Shown one piece after another: positions 7,919-14,626 of a DNA stretch of 15,568 nt (position 1 is the stretch's first letter; each line of letters opens with the position of its first letter). Under the pieces are notes generated by a model. That model saw only the letters and a list, made by a program, of their open reading frames with translations. It searched no databases and was not told the DNA's origin. Position numbers and translations under genes: made by a program. This stretch comes from an uncultured Moraxellaceae bacterium (lineage in GTDB: Bacteria > Pseudomonadota > Gammaproteobacteria > Pseudomonadales > Moraxellaceae): contig CALFYA010000249.1 of the NCBI GenBank assembly GCA_937952925.1, positions 1-15,568 on the forward strand, in the 5' to 3' direction.

Positions 7919-7927
7919 TGCTAGAAT
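7919..7927 (+). promoter_or_regulatory. Candidate extended -10 promoter for ccoS
   Basis: TGCTAGAAT is an extended -10, identical to the one before acyl-CoA dehydrogenase 2, and lies 44 bases before the ccoS start. No good -35 was seen. I found no FNR/ANR box (TTGATnnnnATCAA), although cbb3 genes are often under that control. Confidence 0.35.
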
Positions 7928-7970
7928 CAAGCGTGCGTCATGCCCTGTCTGATCGCTTGGAGATCCATCC

Positions 7971-8147
7971 ATGCAAATCATTTATTTGCTCGTGCCCCTT
8001 AGCCTGATTTTTTTGTTGGGTTCAATTTGGGCGATTCGCTACGCGATCCGTTCCAATCAATTTGATGATCTTGATCGTGCTGCGCAGCGCATCATCTTGG
8101 ATGACCGCGAAGCACGCCGCCAAGTCAACTCGCAAGATCCGTCCTAA
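7971..8147 (+). CDS. ccoS: cbb3-type cytochrome oxidase assembly protein CcoS
   Basis: A 58-residue single-span membrane protein starting MQIIYLLVPLSLIFLLGSIWAIRYAIRSNQFDDLDR. A membrane helix covers ~3-23, then the conserved R-S-x-Q-F-D-D-L segment of CcoS. In the studied bacteria CcoS is needed to insert heme and copper cofactors into the cbb3 cytochrome oxidase at the inner membrane. GGAG lies 8 bases before the ATG. The charged tail (REARRQVNSQDPS) is a little unlike the acidic tail I remember for other CcoS. The next gene begins 23 bases downstream, so the two are probably co-transcribed. The ccoNOQP and ccoGHI genes that usually precede it are not in the window. Confidence 0.88.
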   Translation: MQIIYLLVPLSLIFLLGSIWAIRYAIRSNQFDDLDRAAQRIILDDREARRQVNSQDPS

Positions 8148-8170
8148 GCTATTGTTTTTTGAGTGTTGTG

Positions 8171-9058
8171 ATGCCGTCTACTGAACTGTTGTGGGTGGCT
8201 GCGCTTGCCGCCGGTTTTTTGGGTTCACCGCATTGTTTGGGTATGTGTGGCGGTATCGTCACCGCGTTTGGGATGTCGCTACAACAGCTCAGCGCCACAC
8301 AGCGCTGGCGTTTGACCATCACTTATCATGTCGGGCGTCTGCTGAGCTATGCCAGTCTGGGCTTGTTGATTGGTTGGGTCGGTAGTGCTGCACTCGCGCC
8401 ATTGGCACAGACCTTTTGGCCGCGTGGTTTGGTGGCCGCCGTATTGGTGGTCATTGGGTTATCCATGCTTGGTCTACCCTTGCTCAATGCCTTAGAACGA
8501 CTCGGCTTACGGCTTTGGCAAGCTTTAGCGCCTTTGCGGAAACGACTTTTTCCGCTCAATACCCTGCCGCGTGCACTCGGTGCAGGTTTGTTGTGGGGCT
8601 TGCTGCCATGTGGTTTGGTGTATGGAGCGCTGTTGCTTGCCGCGACAGGTGGTACTGCGATGAGTGGTGCAGGGCTGATGTTGCTGTTTGGCTTAGGCAC
8701 ACTCCCCATGCTGCTGCTGACAGGCTCCGTGACACAGTGGCTCAATCAACGCATTCGACGCTTTAAACTGCGGCAAATCAATGGCGTGTTTTTGATCCTT
8801 GCTGGATTGTGGACGCTCTCGCCGTTGATGATGCATGGAGATCACAGCCAACACATGAATCACGACATGAGCCAGATGGATCATAGCCAACACATGAACC
8901 ATGATATGAGCCAAATGGATCACAGCCAGATGAACCACGACATGAGCCAGATGGATCATAGCCACATGAACCATGACATGAGCCAGATGGATCATAGCCA
9001 GATGAACCACGACATGAGCCAGATGGATCAACAACCCACCACAACCACCGCGCCTTAA
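8171..9058 (+). CDS. TauE/SafE-like (DsbD_2) membrane protein with His/Met-repeat tail
   Basis: A 295-residue polytopic inner-membrane protein with about six hydrophobic segments in residues 5-220. Conserved blocks are GSPHCLGMCGG near the N-terminus, with two Cys and a His, and GLLPCGLVYGAL in the second half. Both are typical of the cytochrome-biogenesis-like family found next to ccoS in Pseudomonas, annotated as sulfite exporter TauE/SafE. That context argues for metal or thiol handling in cbb3 oxidase assembly, not sulfite export. The last ~70 residues are a tandem repeat dense in His and Met, listed separately, with the pattern of periplasmic copper-binding tails. I use ATG 8171 with GAGTG just upstream; TTG 8159 and GTG 8168 are in frame. 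Transport substrate unknown. Confidence 0.82.
   Translation: MPSTELLWVAALAAGFLGSPHCLGMCGGIVTAFGMSLQQLSATQRWRLTITYHVGRLLSYASLGLLIGWVGSAALAPLAQTFWPRGLVAAVLVVIGLSMLGLPLLNALERLGLRLWQALAPLRKRLFPLNTLPRALGAGLLWGLLPCGLVYGALLLAATGGTAMSGAGLMLLFGLGTLPMLLLTGSVTQWLNQRIRRFKLRQINGVFLILAGLWTLSPLMMHGDHSQHMNHDMSQMDHSQHMNHDMSQMDHSQMNHDMSQMDHSHMNHDMSQMDHSQMNHDMSQMDQQPTTTTAP
8840..9025 (+). repeat. Five in-frame tandem repeats encoding a His/Met-rich tail
   Basis: Five units start at 8840, 8879, 8918, 8954 and 8990, with lengths of 39, 39, 36, 36 and 36 bases. They encode DHSQHMNHDMSQM (twice), DHSQMNHDMSQM, DHSHMNHDMSQM and DHSQMNHDMSQM. These 62 residues hold 13 His and 15 Met. The units differ by synonymous changes (for example GAC/GAT and CAC/CAT) and by loss of a QH step, so the array has been expanding or contracting in frame. 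Confidence 0.95.
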
Positions 9059-9133
9059 CATCGTGTGCGACTGATTAAATGTGCAGCATTTGACAAATCT
9101 AGATACATATTTGACGAAAAACTGGTGTTTTTG

Positions 9134-9153
9134 AGTGTGACAAACATCACACT
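9134..9153. promoter_or_regulatory. Perfect CRP/Vfr-type binding site
   Basis: AGTGTGACAAACATCACACT contains the exact TGTGA-N6-TCACA core of the CRP family and has perfect 7-base arms. It overlaps the -35 position of a possible promoter whose -10 is TATATT (9160-9165), so it could repress or activate the downstream transcript. Confidence 0.65.
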
Positions 9154-9159
9154 TTCACC

Positions 9160-9303
9160 TATATTCATCTCAAGACCTGACGGATCGCACTGCATGTCGC
9201 ACGTTTTTAGTGCAGTACCTCCAGATCGGTTTTAGCAAGGACACGTCCCATGTCCTGCGTCTTCGTACCGCAGCAATTGCCCCCCTCCTGCTGCGGTTTT
9301 TTT
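9160..9303 (+). ncRNA. Candidate small RNA under a CRP-like site
   Basis: With TATATT (9160-9165) as -10, a transcript would start near 9172 and end at the T8 tract at 9296-9303, about 130 nt. It contains ACTGCA (9189-9194) pairing with TGCAGT (9211-9216); GGACA (9239-9243) pairing with TGTCC (9251-9255); and a terminator stem ACCGCAGCA/TGCTGCGGT. AAGAC (9172-9176) could pair with GTCTT (9259-9263) to close the fold. CCTCC occurs unpaired at 9219-9223, and a C-rich CCCCCCTCC lies in the terminator loop; both are complementary to Shine-Dalgarno sequences. No credible ORF fits, and I recognise no known RNA family. Confidence 0.5.
9268..9303 (+). terminator. Intrinsic terminator 1 in the aspS upstream gap
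   Basis: ACCGCAGCA (9268-9276) pairs with TGCTGCGGT, a perfect 9-bp stem, with a loop rich in C; eight T follow. It lies over 200 bases after the end of the TauE/SafE-like gene, too far to be simply its terminator unless that gene has a long 3' tail. Confidence 0.88.
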
Positions 9304-9394
9304 TGCCCAAAATTTACCAAGCACTCATTGATTGCAAAGCAATATACATTTGATGACATTTTAAACATGTATTGTCATTGCATTTTTAATATCA

Positions 9395-9520
9395 TAGGCG
9401 CACTCCCCGTCCAGCTCGCACTCCATGATGTTGCATGACTCATCGGGTGTTTTTGGGGAGGATTGACTGGTTGTGAAACCCCTCAGCGCCGCTGCATGAT
9501 GATGGTAGCGGCTTTTTTTT
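9395..9520 (+). ncRNA. Second candidate small RNA or terminated leader
   Basis: The sequence before terminator 2 can fold: CTCCCC (9403-9408) pairs with GGGGAG (9455-9460) around ~46 bases, and GGGG can alternatively pair with CCCC at 9479-9482. Upstream is AT-rich DNA (9310-9395) where a promoter could sit, but I could not place one with good spacing. No ORF fits. It may instead be a 3' extension of the first transcript. Confidence 0.3.
9488..9520 (+). terminator. Intrinsic terminator 2 in the aspS upstream gap
   Basis: GCCGCT (9488-9493) pairs with AGCGGC (9507-9512) around a 13-base loop, followed by eight T (9513-9520). As at terminator 1, GCC follows the T8 tract. Confidence 0.75.
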
Positions 9521-9572
9521 GCCAATCCGAAACGATCCATTGTGCTTTTGCGGCCTTTCACCCGTTCTTGAC

Positions 9573-9601
9573 TTGTTCAGGCTGGCAGGGATGGGCATAA
9601 T
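9573..9601 (+). promoter_or_regulatory. Probable sigma-70 promoter of aspS
   Basis: TTGTTC (9573-9578) and CATAAT (9596-9601) are separated by 17 bases. The start site would be near 9608, about 53 bases before the aspS ATG and after both upstream terminators. Confidence 0.6.
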
Positions 9602-9660
9602 CGTCTGTTTTCACGAATTCCTTGGGCAGATGCCCCATTGTTAAACGGACGTCCCGCGCC

Positions 9661-11457
9661 ATGATGCGAACTCATTACTGTGGCTCTTTAACCGAAGCCT
9701 TACTTGAACAAACTGTGACCATTTGCGGCTGGGTACATCGTCGCCGTGATCATGGTGGTGTGATTTTCTTGGATATGCGTGACCGCGACGGTTTGGTACA
9801 AGTGGTGATCGACCCTGATACCCCCGACGCCTTTGCAATTGCAGACCGTGCTCGCTCTGAATATGTGTTACAAATCACTGGCCGTGTGCGCCGTCGCTAT
9901 GCGGGCACCGAAAACGCCAATATGATCAGTGGTCAGATTGAAGTGTTGGCCAAAGAGATCACCACACTCGCGACCTCTGAAACACCACCCTTCCCGCTCA
10001 ACGACGATTTCTCCAAAGTTTCGGAAGAAAATCGCCTGAAGTACCGCTTTTTGGACATGCGTCGTCCAGAAATGCAAGAAAAAATGCGCTTCCGCTCCAA
10101 AGTCACCAGCCTGATCCGTAATTATCTGGATGACAACGGCTTTATGGACGTGGAAACGCCGATTTTGACGCGTGCCACCCCAGAAGGTGCGCGGGATTAT
10201 TTGGTGCCTTCACGCACCCAAAACGGCAGTTTCTTTGCCTTGCCACAATCGCCACAGTTGTTTAAGCAATTGCTGATGGTGGCAGGCTTTGACCGTTATT
10301 ATCAAATCGCCAAATGCTTCCGTGACGAAGACTTGCGTGCCGACCGTCAGCCTGAATTTACCCAGATCGACATCGAAACCTCGTTTATGTCTGATGAAGA
10401 CATCATGAACATGATGGAAGGCATGATCGTGCAATTGTTTGATCAATTGCTCGGCATCAAATTCGATACCTTTCCACGCATGACCTATGCCGAAGCGATG
10501 CGTCGCTATGCCTCCGACAAGCCAGACCTGCGCATTCCGCTCGAACTCGTCGATGTGGCAGATGTGCTCAAAGACGTGGGCTTTAAAGTGTTTGCAGGCC
10601 CTGCCAACGACCCTAAAGGTCGTGTGGTGGCACTGCGCATCCCCAATGGCAACAGCATTACCCGTGGTCAAATCGACGAATACACCAAATATGTGGGCAT
10701 CTATGGCGCTCGCGGTTTGGCCTATATCAAAGTCAATGACACCAGCAAGATCAACAACGGTGTCGATCAAGAATCCGGCCTGCAATCGCCGATCATCAAA
10801 AACATCAGCAACGACGCCTTGCAAGCGATCATCGACCGCACTGGCGCACAAAATGGCGATTTGATTTTCTTTGGTGCCGACAAAGCCAAAGTGGTCAATG
10901 ACGCAATGGGCGCACTACGGATCAAAGTTGGTCACGACCTCAACATGGCAACCTGCGAATGGGCGCCGATGTGGGTGGTGGACTTCCCGATGTTTGAAGA
11001 AATCGACGATGGTCAGTGGACATCGGTGCATCATCCATTCACCTTGCCCAAAGGCTCGGTCGAAGACATGAAAAACAACCCTGGTGCCGCCTTGTCGGTC
11101 GCTTACGATATGGTGCTCAACGGCACGGAAGTCGGCGGTGGCAGCTTGCGGATTTATACCCTTGAGATGCAAAAAGCCGTGTTTGAAGCGCTGGGCATTA
11201 GTGAAGAAGAAGCCGAAAACAAATTCCGCTTCTTGCTCGACGCACTCAAATACGGCGCACCACCACACGGTGGCTTGGCCTTTGGTCTCGATCGTTTGGT
11301 GATGCTGATGACTGGCTCTAGCTCGATCCGTGAAGTGATTGCCTTCCCGAAAACCAAAACCGCTGAGTGTCCACTCACCGAAGCGCCCGCGCCGGTCGAG
11401 GCGACCCAACTGCGCGATTTGGGCATTCGCCTGCGTGAAAAACCCAAAGCCGAATAA
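9661..11457 (+). CDS. aspS: Aspartyl-tRNA synthetase, probably non-discriminating
   Basis: A 598-residue class II synthetase charging tRNA with aspartate in the cytoplasm. The OB-fold anticodon domain (~1-110) contains CGWVHRRRDHGG. Class II motifs follow: motif 1 around ETPILTRATPEGARDY (165-180), motif 2 CFRDEDLRADRQPEFTQID (219-237) and motif 3 GGLAFGLDRLVML (537-549, Arg545). A bacterial insertion domain lies between motifs 2 and 3. His31 and Gly82 stand where discriminating enzymes have Leu and Lys, as reported for the Pseudomonas aeruginosa enzyme that also charges tRNA-Asn. I use ATG 9661 (MMRTHYCGSLTEA); upstream in-frame starts from 9622 add residues unlike the family. It has its own promoter and terminator. 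Confidence 0.97.
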   Translation: MMRTHYCGSLTEALLEQTVTICGWVHRRRDHGGVIFLDMRDRDGLVQVVIDPDTPDAFAIADRARSEYVLQITGRVRRRYAGTENANMISGQIEVLAKEITTLATSETPPFPLNDDFSKVSEENRLKYRFLDMRRPEMQEKMRFRSKVTSLIRNYLDDNGFMDVETPILTRATPEGARDYLVPSRTQNGSFFALPQSPQLFKQLLMVAGFDRYYQIAKCFRDEDLRADRQPEFTQIDIETSFMSDEDIMNMMEGMIVQLFDQLLGIKFDTFPRMTYAEAMRRYASDKPDLRIPLELVDVADVLKDVGFKVFAGPANDPKGRVVALRIPNGNSITRGQIDEYTKYVGIYGARGLAYIKVNDTSKINNGVDQESGLQSPIIKNISNDALQAIIDRTGAQNGDLIFFGADKAKVVNDAMGALRIKVGHDLNMATCEWAPMWVVDFPMFEEIDDGQWTSVHHPFTLPKGSVEDMKNNPGAALSVAYDMVLNGTEVGGGSLRIYTLEMQKAVFEALGISEEEAENKFRFLLDALKYGAPPHGGLAFGLDRLVMLMTGSSSIREVIAFPKTKTAECPLTEAPAPVEATQLRDLGIRLREKPKAE

Positions 11458-11471
11458 GGCTTGGTCAACCA

Positions 11472-11501
11472 ACGCCCGCACTGGTTTGCGGGCGTTTTTT
11501 T
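11472..11501 (+). terminator. Intrinsic terminator of aspS
   Basis: ACGCCCGCA (11472-11480) pairs perfectly with TGCGGGCGT (11487-11495) around a 6-base loop, followed by a T-tract to 11501. It starts 14 bases after the stop codon. Confidence 0.92.
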
Positions 11502-11603
11502 GGGCAAACACACCTGTTGTTGTTTGATGTCTGTGTTGTTCTCCGACCACTGCGATTGATTCTAGTTTTGAATCTGGTAGTGTGGCGGAGTTTGACCCCT
11601 GTC

Positions 11604-12194
11604 ATGCTTTGGCGACCTTTCATGATTTTCTCCAAACGCTCCAAAATCGAGCCACCCAACCTTGGATCAATCACTGTGCAACAATCTCCAGAACTGGTCA
11701 GCCTACAAGCACTTGGGCAACAACAACAGCACTTACTGGCACTCCAGCAACAAGTCCAACGTCAGTACGTACAACAGCAGCAAACCTTGATGTTGGTACA
11801 TACCGGCCTGTTGATTGGGGTGATGCTCAATACCGAACACACCGCACTTGGCGTACTGGTCTGCTTGGGAGGGATGCTGCTGGGTCTCAATCAATTTTCG
11901 GTACATATCCAAGCGCGTGAGCAATACGAGCATTTCCAACAACAGCTCACCACCTTGTATCACCATGTACAGCAATACATTCAAAAACCACCACGCCAAG
12001 CTGGTCAGCGTTATGCCCCGAGCATTCAAAAACCAGCCTCACCCATGCTCTCCACCTTGCAAGACATGGAAGAAAAAGGCGCATGGCCGGAGTATTTTGC
12101 GGTGTTTAGCTGGATTTGGATTGGGCTGTGGTTGGTGGCAGCCTTGAGTTTTGTGCATGTCCCGTGGGGTTTGCCGACGCCATCTTGGTTATAA
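11604..12194 (+). CDS. Hypothetical Gln-rich inner-membrane protein
   Basis: A 196-residue protein that I do not recognise. A polar start (residues 1-25) is followed by a Gln-rich, probably helical or coiled-coil stretch (~27-60, with runs GQQQQ and VQQQQ), a hydrophobic hairpin (~62-97, LVHTGLLIGVMLN and LGVLVCLGGMLLGL), a second Gln- and His-containing helical stretch (~100-125), a Pro-rich linker, and a C-terminal membrane segment (~163-185, YFAVFSWIWIGLWLVAALSF). The start is uncertain: ATG 11604 has GGAG 13 bases upstream, ATG 11622 has none, and the frame stays open back to a TTG at 11517. The next gene is close and on the same strand. No function inferred. Confidence 0.65.
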   Translation: MLWRPFMIFSKRSKIEPPNLGSITVQQSPELVSLQALGQQQQHLLALQQQVQRQYVQQQQTLMLVHTGLLIGVMLNTEHTALGVLVCLGGMLLGLNQFSVHIQAREQYEHFQQQLTTLYHHVQQYIQKPPRQAGQRYAPSIQKPASPMLSTLQDMEEKGAWPEYFAVFSWIWIGLWLVAALSFVHVPWGLPTPSWL

Positions 12195-12222
12195 AAAAAC
12201 CACATCCACATGATGGGCTGCA

Positions 12223-12231
12223 TGGCATAAT
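12223..12231 (+). promoter_or_regulatory. Candidate extended -10 before the lipoprotein gene
   Basis: TGGCATAAT is an extended -10, 31 bases before the lipoprotein start. It shares GGCATAAT with the aspS promoter. No convincing -35 lies 17 bases upstream. Confidence 0.35.
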
Positions 12232-12262
12232 TTTGTCCCCTGCCCATCGAGCGATGATTGTT

Positions 12263-12595
12263 ATGCGACTTTGGATCATCATGGCGAGCGCCGTGTTGCT
12301 CACGGCTTGCTCTGGCGCCCCTTCGCAAGCAGACATCGAACAGGCTTATCGGTATGAAGTGGAGCAAGTCAACCAAATGACTGCCCGCCTAGGCGGGGGC
12401 TCTCTCGCCATCCAAGTCGATGCGGTCAAAAAACTCGATTGTCAAAAGCCCGACCAACATGACCGCTATCGCTGTCAGGTCGAGATTGAGACCACCATGC
12501 CATTTTTGGGCAATCGTCGGGAAAGCACCGAATTAATCCTGACCTCCACCGAACGCGGCTGGAAAATTTTGCGTGGCTTAGACTCATCGTCATAG
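12263..12595 (+). CDS. Small predicted lipoprotein
   Basis: A 110-residue protein with a type II signal peptide, MRLWIIMASAVLLTAC. The lipobox LTAC makes Cys16 the lipidated residue, and the following S-G-A does not suggest inner-membrane retention. The mature part is short and polar, with two Cys (in KKLDCQKP and YRCQVEIET) spaced so that a disulfide is possible, and it ends in a beta-rich GWKILRGLDSSS. I know no named family for it. ATG 12263 is preferred to ATG 12254 because GAGC lies 10 bases before it and the signal peptide then has the usual length. The acyltransferase gene starts 17 bases after its stop, so they are probably one operon; a role at the envelope is inferred from that alone. 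Confidence 0.78.
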   Translation: MRLWIIMASAVLLTACSGAPSQADIEQAYRYEVEQVNQMTARLGGGSLAIQVDAVKKLDCQKPDQHDRYRCQVEIETTMPFLGNRRESTELILTSTERGWKILRGLDSSS

Positions 12596-12612
12596 ATTGG
12601 AAATAGGTTTGC

Positions 12613-13515
12613 ATGGCTGGTTTTTTGCGTACCCTCTCGCAGCTCCCTCTCCCCTTACTGCGTGCCATCGCCCTGTTGGTGGCGTGGTTGCTCAATCTGA
12701 TGCCGCATACTGGATTACGCTGGATTGTACGGGTCAATCTGCTGCTCGCCATGCCACAACTGAGTGTACAGGCGCGACATGTGCTGGAGCGTGACAGTGT
12801 GCGTAGTCAATGCCTGACAGCGTTGGAGTCGATCAAGTGTTGGGGCATGCCGCCGGCGTGGAGTATTGCACAAATTCGTCAGGTGCATTGTGAGGAGCAT
12901 CTGCATGCTGCGCTTGCCAATCCCAAAGGCATGATTGCCATTGTGCCGCATTTGGGCACATGGGAAATCATGAATGCGTGGCTCAATCAGTTTGGCGCAC
13001 CGGTGATCATGTACAAGCCCGCTGATCACCCACAAGTCGATGCCTTTATGCTCGCTGCCCGTGCACGCCTAAACGCGACGCTGGTGCCCACCGATGAGCG
13101 CGGTGTACGCGCGATTTTTAAGACGCTCAAACAAGGTGGCTTTACCATTATTTTACCCGATCATGTGCCCGATAGTGCAGGTGGTATCCAAGCGCCATTT
13201 TTTGGCATCGACAGTTTAAGCTCTACGTTATTGTCCAAATTAGCCCAGAAAACCGGTTGTGCGTTGGTCGGTCTATCTTGCTTACGTCGTGAGGATGGAT
13301 CGGGGTTTGATGTGTATTGTGACCCACTACCCACCAGCCTTGCTGATCCTGATTTGACCGTTGCGGTCAGCGCCCTCAATCAGGCCATGCAACAGATGAT
13401 TGAGCGCGCCCCTGCGCAGTACATTTGGGGCTATCGGCGCTTTAAAAAATCACCCGCATGGGCGGGTGTGTATCGGTGGGATGAAGCCAAAATTATTCAA
13501 AAACAACTCAACTAG
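12613..13515 (+). CDS. LpxL/HtrB-family lipid A or lysophospholipid acyltransferase
   Basis: A 300-residue enzyme anchored at the cytoplasmic face of the inner membrane. A hydrophobic N-terminus (~12-32) precedes the acyltransferase core. The HX4E motif is present as PHLGTWE with His113 and Glu118, the catalytic pair of this family. Later blocks GGFTIILPDHVPDSAGG, with APFFG, and the C-terminal WGYRRFKKSP are also typical of the lipid A acyltransferase superfamily. The length matches LpxL/LpxM (about 300). The usual D-Q pair in the second block reads D-H here, common in more distant members, so a secondary lipid A acyltransferase and an ornithine-lipid or glycerolipid acyltransferase are both possible. 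AGG lies 6 bases before the ATG. It shares its last bases with the convergent galE stop codon. Confidence 0.85.
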   Translation: MAGFLRTLSQLPLPLLRAIALLVAWLLNLMPHTGLRWIVRVNLLLAMPQLSVQARHVLERDSVRSQCLTALESIKCWGMPPAWSIAQIRQVHCEEHLHAALANPKGMIAIVPHLGTWEIMNAWLNQFGAPVIMYKPADHPQVDAFMLAARARLNATLVPTDERGVRAIFKTLKQGGFTIILPDHVPDSAGGIQAPFFGIDSLSSTLLSKLAQKTGCALVGLSCLRREDGSGFDVYCDPLPTSLADPDLTVAVSALNQAMQQMIERAPAQYIWGYRRFKKSPAWAGVYRWDEAKIIQKQLN

Positions 13516-14516
13516 ACCGCGCTTTGCGTCTGCTGAAAACGCCATAAATCCGCCACCATCTCATCAAGGCCACGGGTGGCACGCCAACCGGTCGCTTGTT
13601 CAAATTGTTGCGGGTCTGCATAGATTTCAGCAATATCACCGGCTCGGCGAGCATGGATCTGATACGGCACTGCTTGTCCGGTCACTCGCTCAAATGCCTT
13701 GATCATCTCAAGCACACTATAGCCGTGCCCACAGCCGACATTGAAGGTGGCACACGCCGCAGGCTGCTGGCTGAGCCATGCCAGCACCGTCGCATGTGCG
13801 TCGACCAAATCCATAATGTGGATATAGTCGCGCACGCCTGTTCCATCTAGCGTGGGATAGTCCTGCCCAAACACTTGGAGCGCAGGACGCCATCCGGCAG
13901 CCACTTGAGCAACATAAGGCATCAAATTGGCTGGTGTGCCACGCGGATTTTCACCAATCCGTGCCGAGGGATGCGCGCCTACGGGATTAAAATAACGCAA
14001 GATGGCGATTTGCCAATCGGACTCACTGTGGGCAACATCACGCAGCATTTGCTCGCTCATCCATTTGGAATGTCCATATGGATTGGTGGGGGCGACATGG
14101 GCGTCTTCTGTGACGGGTAACGACTCAGGTGCACCATAGACCGCAGCTGTCGAGCTAAACACGATGCGACGTACTGCAAATTGCTGCATGGTCTGAATCA
14201 AACTGAGCGTGCCGACCACATTATTTTGATAATACGCCATCGGTTGACTGACCGATTCATTGACCGATTTGAGTGCTGCAAAATGAATCACCGCATCAAT
14301 CGCATGCGCGGCAAACACCTGCGCTAGCGCCTGACGATCTGTCACATCGATGGGATAAAAGGGAATGGACTGCTGATACCACGACTCAAGGGTATCAAGC
14401 ACACTGCGCTCACTGTTGGATAAGTTATCCACTATCACAATCGGCTGCTGTTGCGCGAGCAACCATGCGGCCATGTGCGAACCAATATAACCCAACCCAC
14501 CAGTTAATAAAATCAT
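13512..14516 (-). CDS. galE: UDP-glucose 4-epimerase
   Basis: A 334-residue NAD-dependent short-chain dehydrogenase/reductase interconverting UDP-glucose and UDP-galactose in the cytoplasm. It supplies UDP-galactose for surface glycans. The nucleotide-binding GGLGYIGSH (6-14) and D30-N31-L32-S33 (binding of NAD ribose) are present, as are the catalytic Ser122/Thr123 in SSTAAVYG and Tyr147-xxx-Lys151 in YGHSK, two short of the Escherichia coli numbering. The C-terminal part has RYFNPVGAHPS, DGTGVRDYIHIMDLVDAH and the family's FNVGCGHGYSVLEMI. ATG 14516 is chosen because MILLTGG is the family start; a GTG at 14585 would add 23 foreign residues. It is divergent from a glycosyltransferase, which fits sugar-nucleotide supply for polysaccharide or lipooligosaccharide. 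Confidence 0.95.
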   Translation of the reverse strand: MILLTGGLGYIGSHMAAWLLAQQQPIVIVDNLSNSERSVLDTLESWYQQSIPFYPIDVTDRQALAQVFAAHAIDAVIHFAALKSVNESVSQPMAYYQNNVVGTLSLIQTMQQFAVRRIVFSSTAAVYGAPESLPVTEDAHVAPTNPYGHSKWMSEQMLRDVAHSESDWQIAILRYFNPVGAHPSARIGENPRGTPANLMPYVAQVAAGWRPALQVFGQDYPTLDGTGVRDYIHIMDLVDAHATVLAWLSQQPAACATFNVGCGHGYSVLEMIKAFERVTGQAVPYQIHARRAGDIAEIYADPQQFEQATGWRATRGLDEMVADLWRFQQTQSAV

Positions 14517-14564
14517 AGGTTTACCAGAAAGCGCTTGGCTTTTACTCGATTTGAATCCGACGCT

Positions 14565-14573
14565 ATGATAGCA
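14565..14573 (-). promoter_or_regulatory. Candidate extended -10 for galE
   Basis: On the minus strand TGCTATCAT is a good extended -10, about 49 bases before the galE ATG. No clear -35 was found with proper spacing. Confidence 0.35.
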
Positions 14574-14626
14574 TGCCACGCTCAATCATGCGGTACTTAA
14601 CCCACAACGATTAGGTGTTCTCGCTG

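Noticed and set aside
8840..9025. CRISPR-like array
   Set aside because: The repeats are contiguous, in frame with a membrane protein and have no unique spacers.
8693..9061. Minus-strand repetitive ORF opposite the His/Met tail
   Set aside because: Its repeats (HLAHVVVH type) are only the reverse reading of the tandem repeats in the real gene.
9250..9438. 62-codon ORF in the gap before aspS
   Set aside because: It runs straight through terminator 1 with its T8 tract, is rich in Cys/Phe/Pro from non-coding bias, and has no ribosome binding site or known relative.
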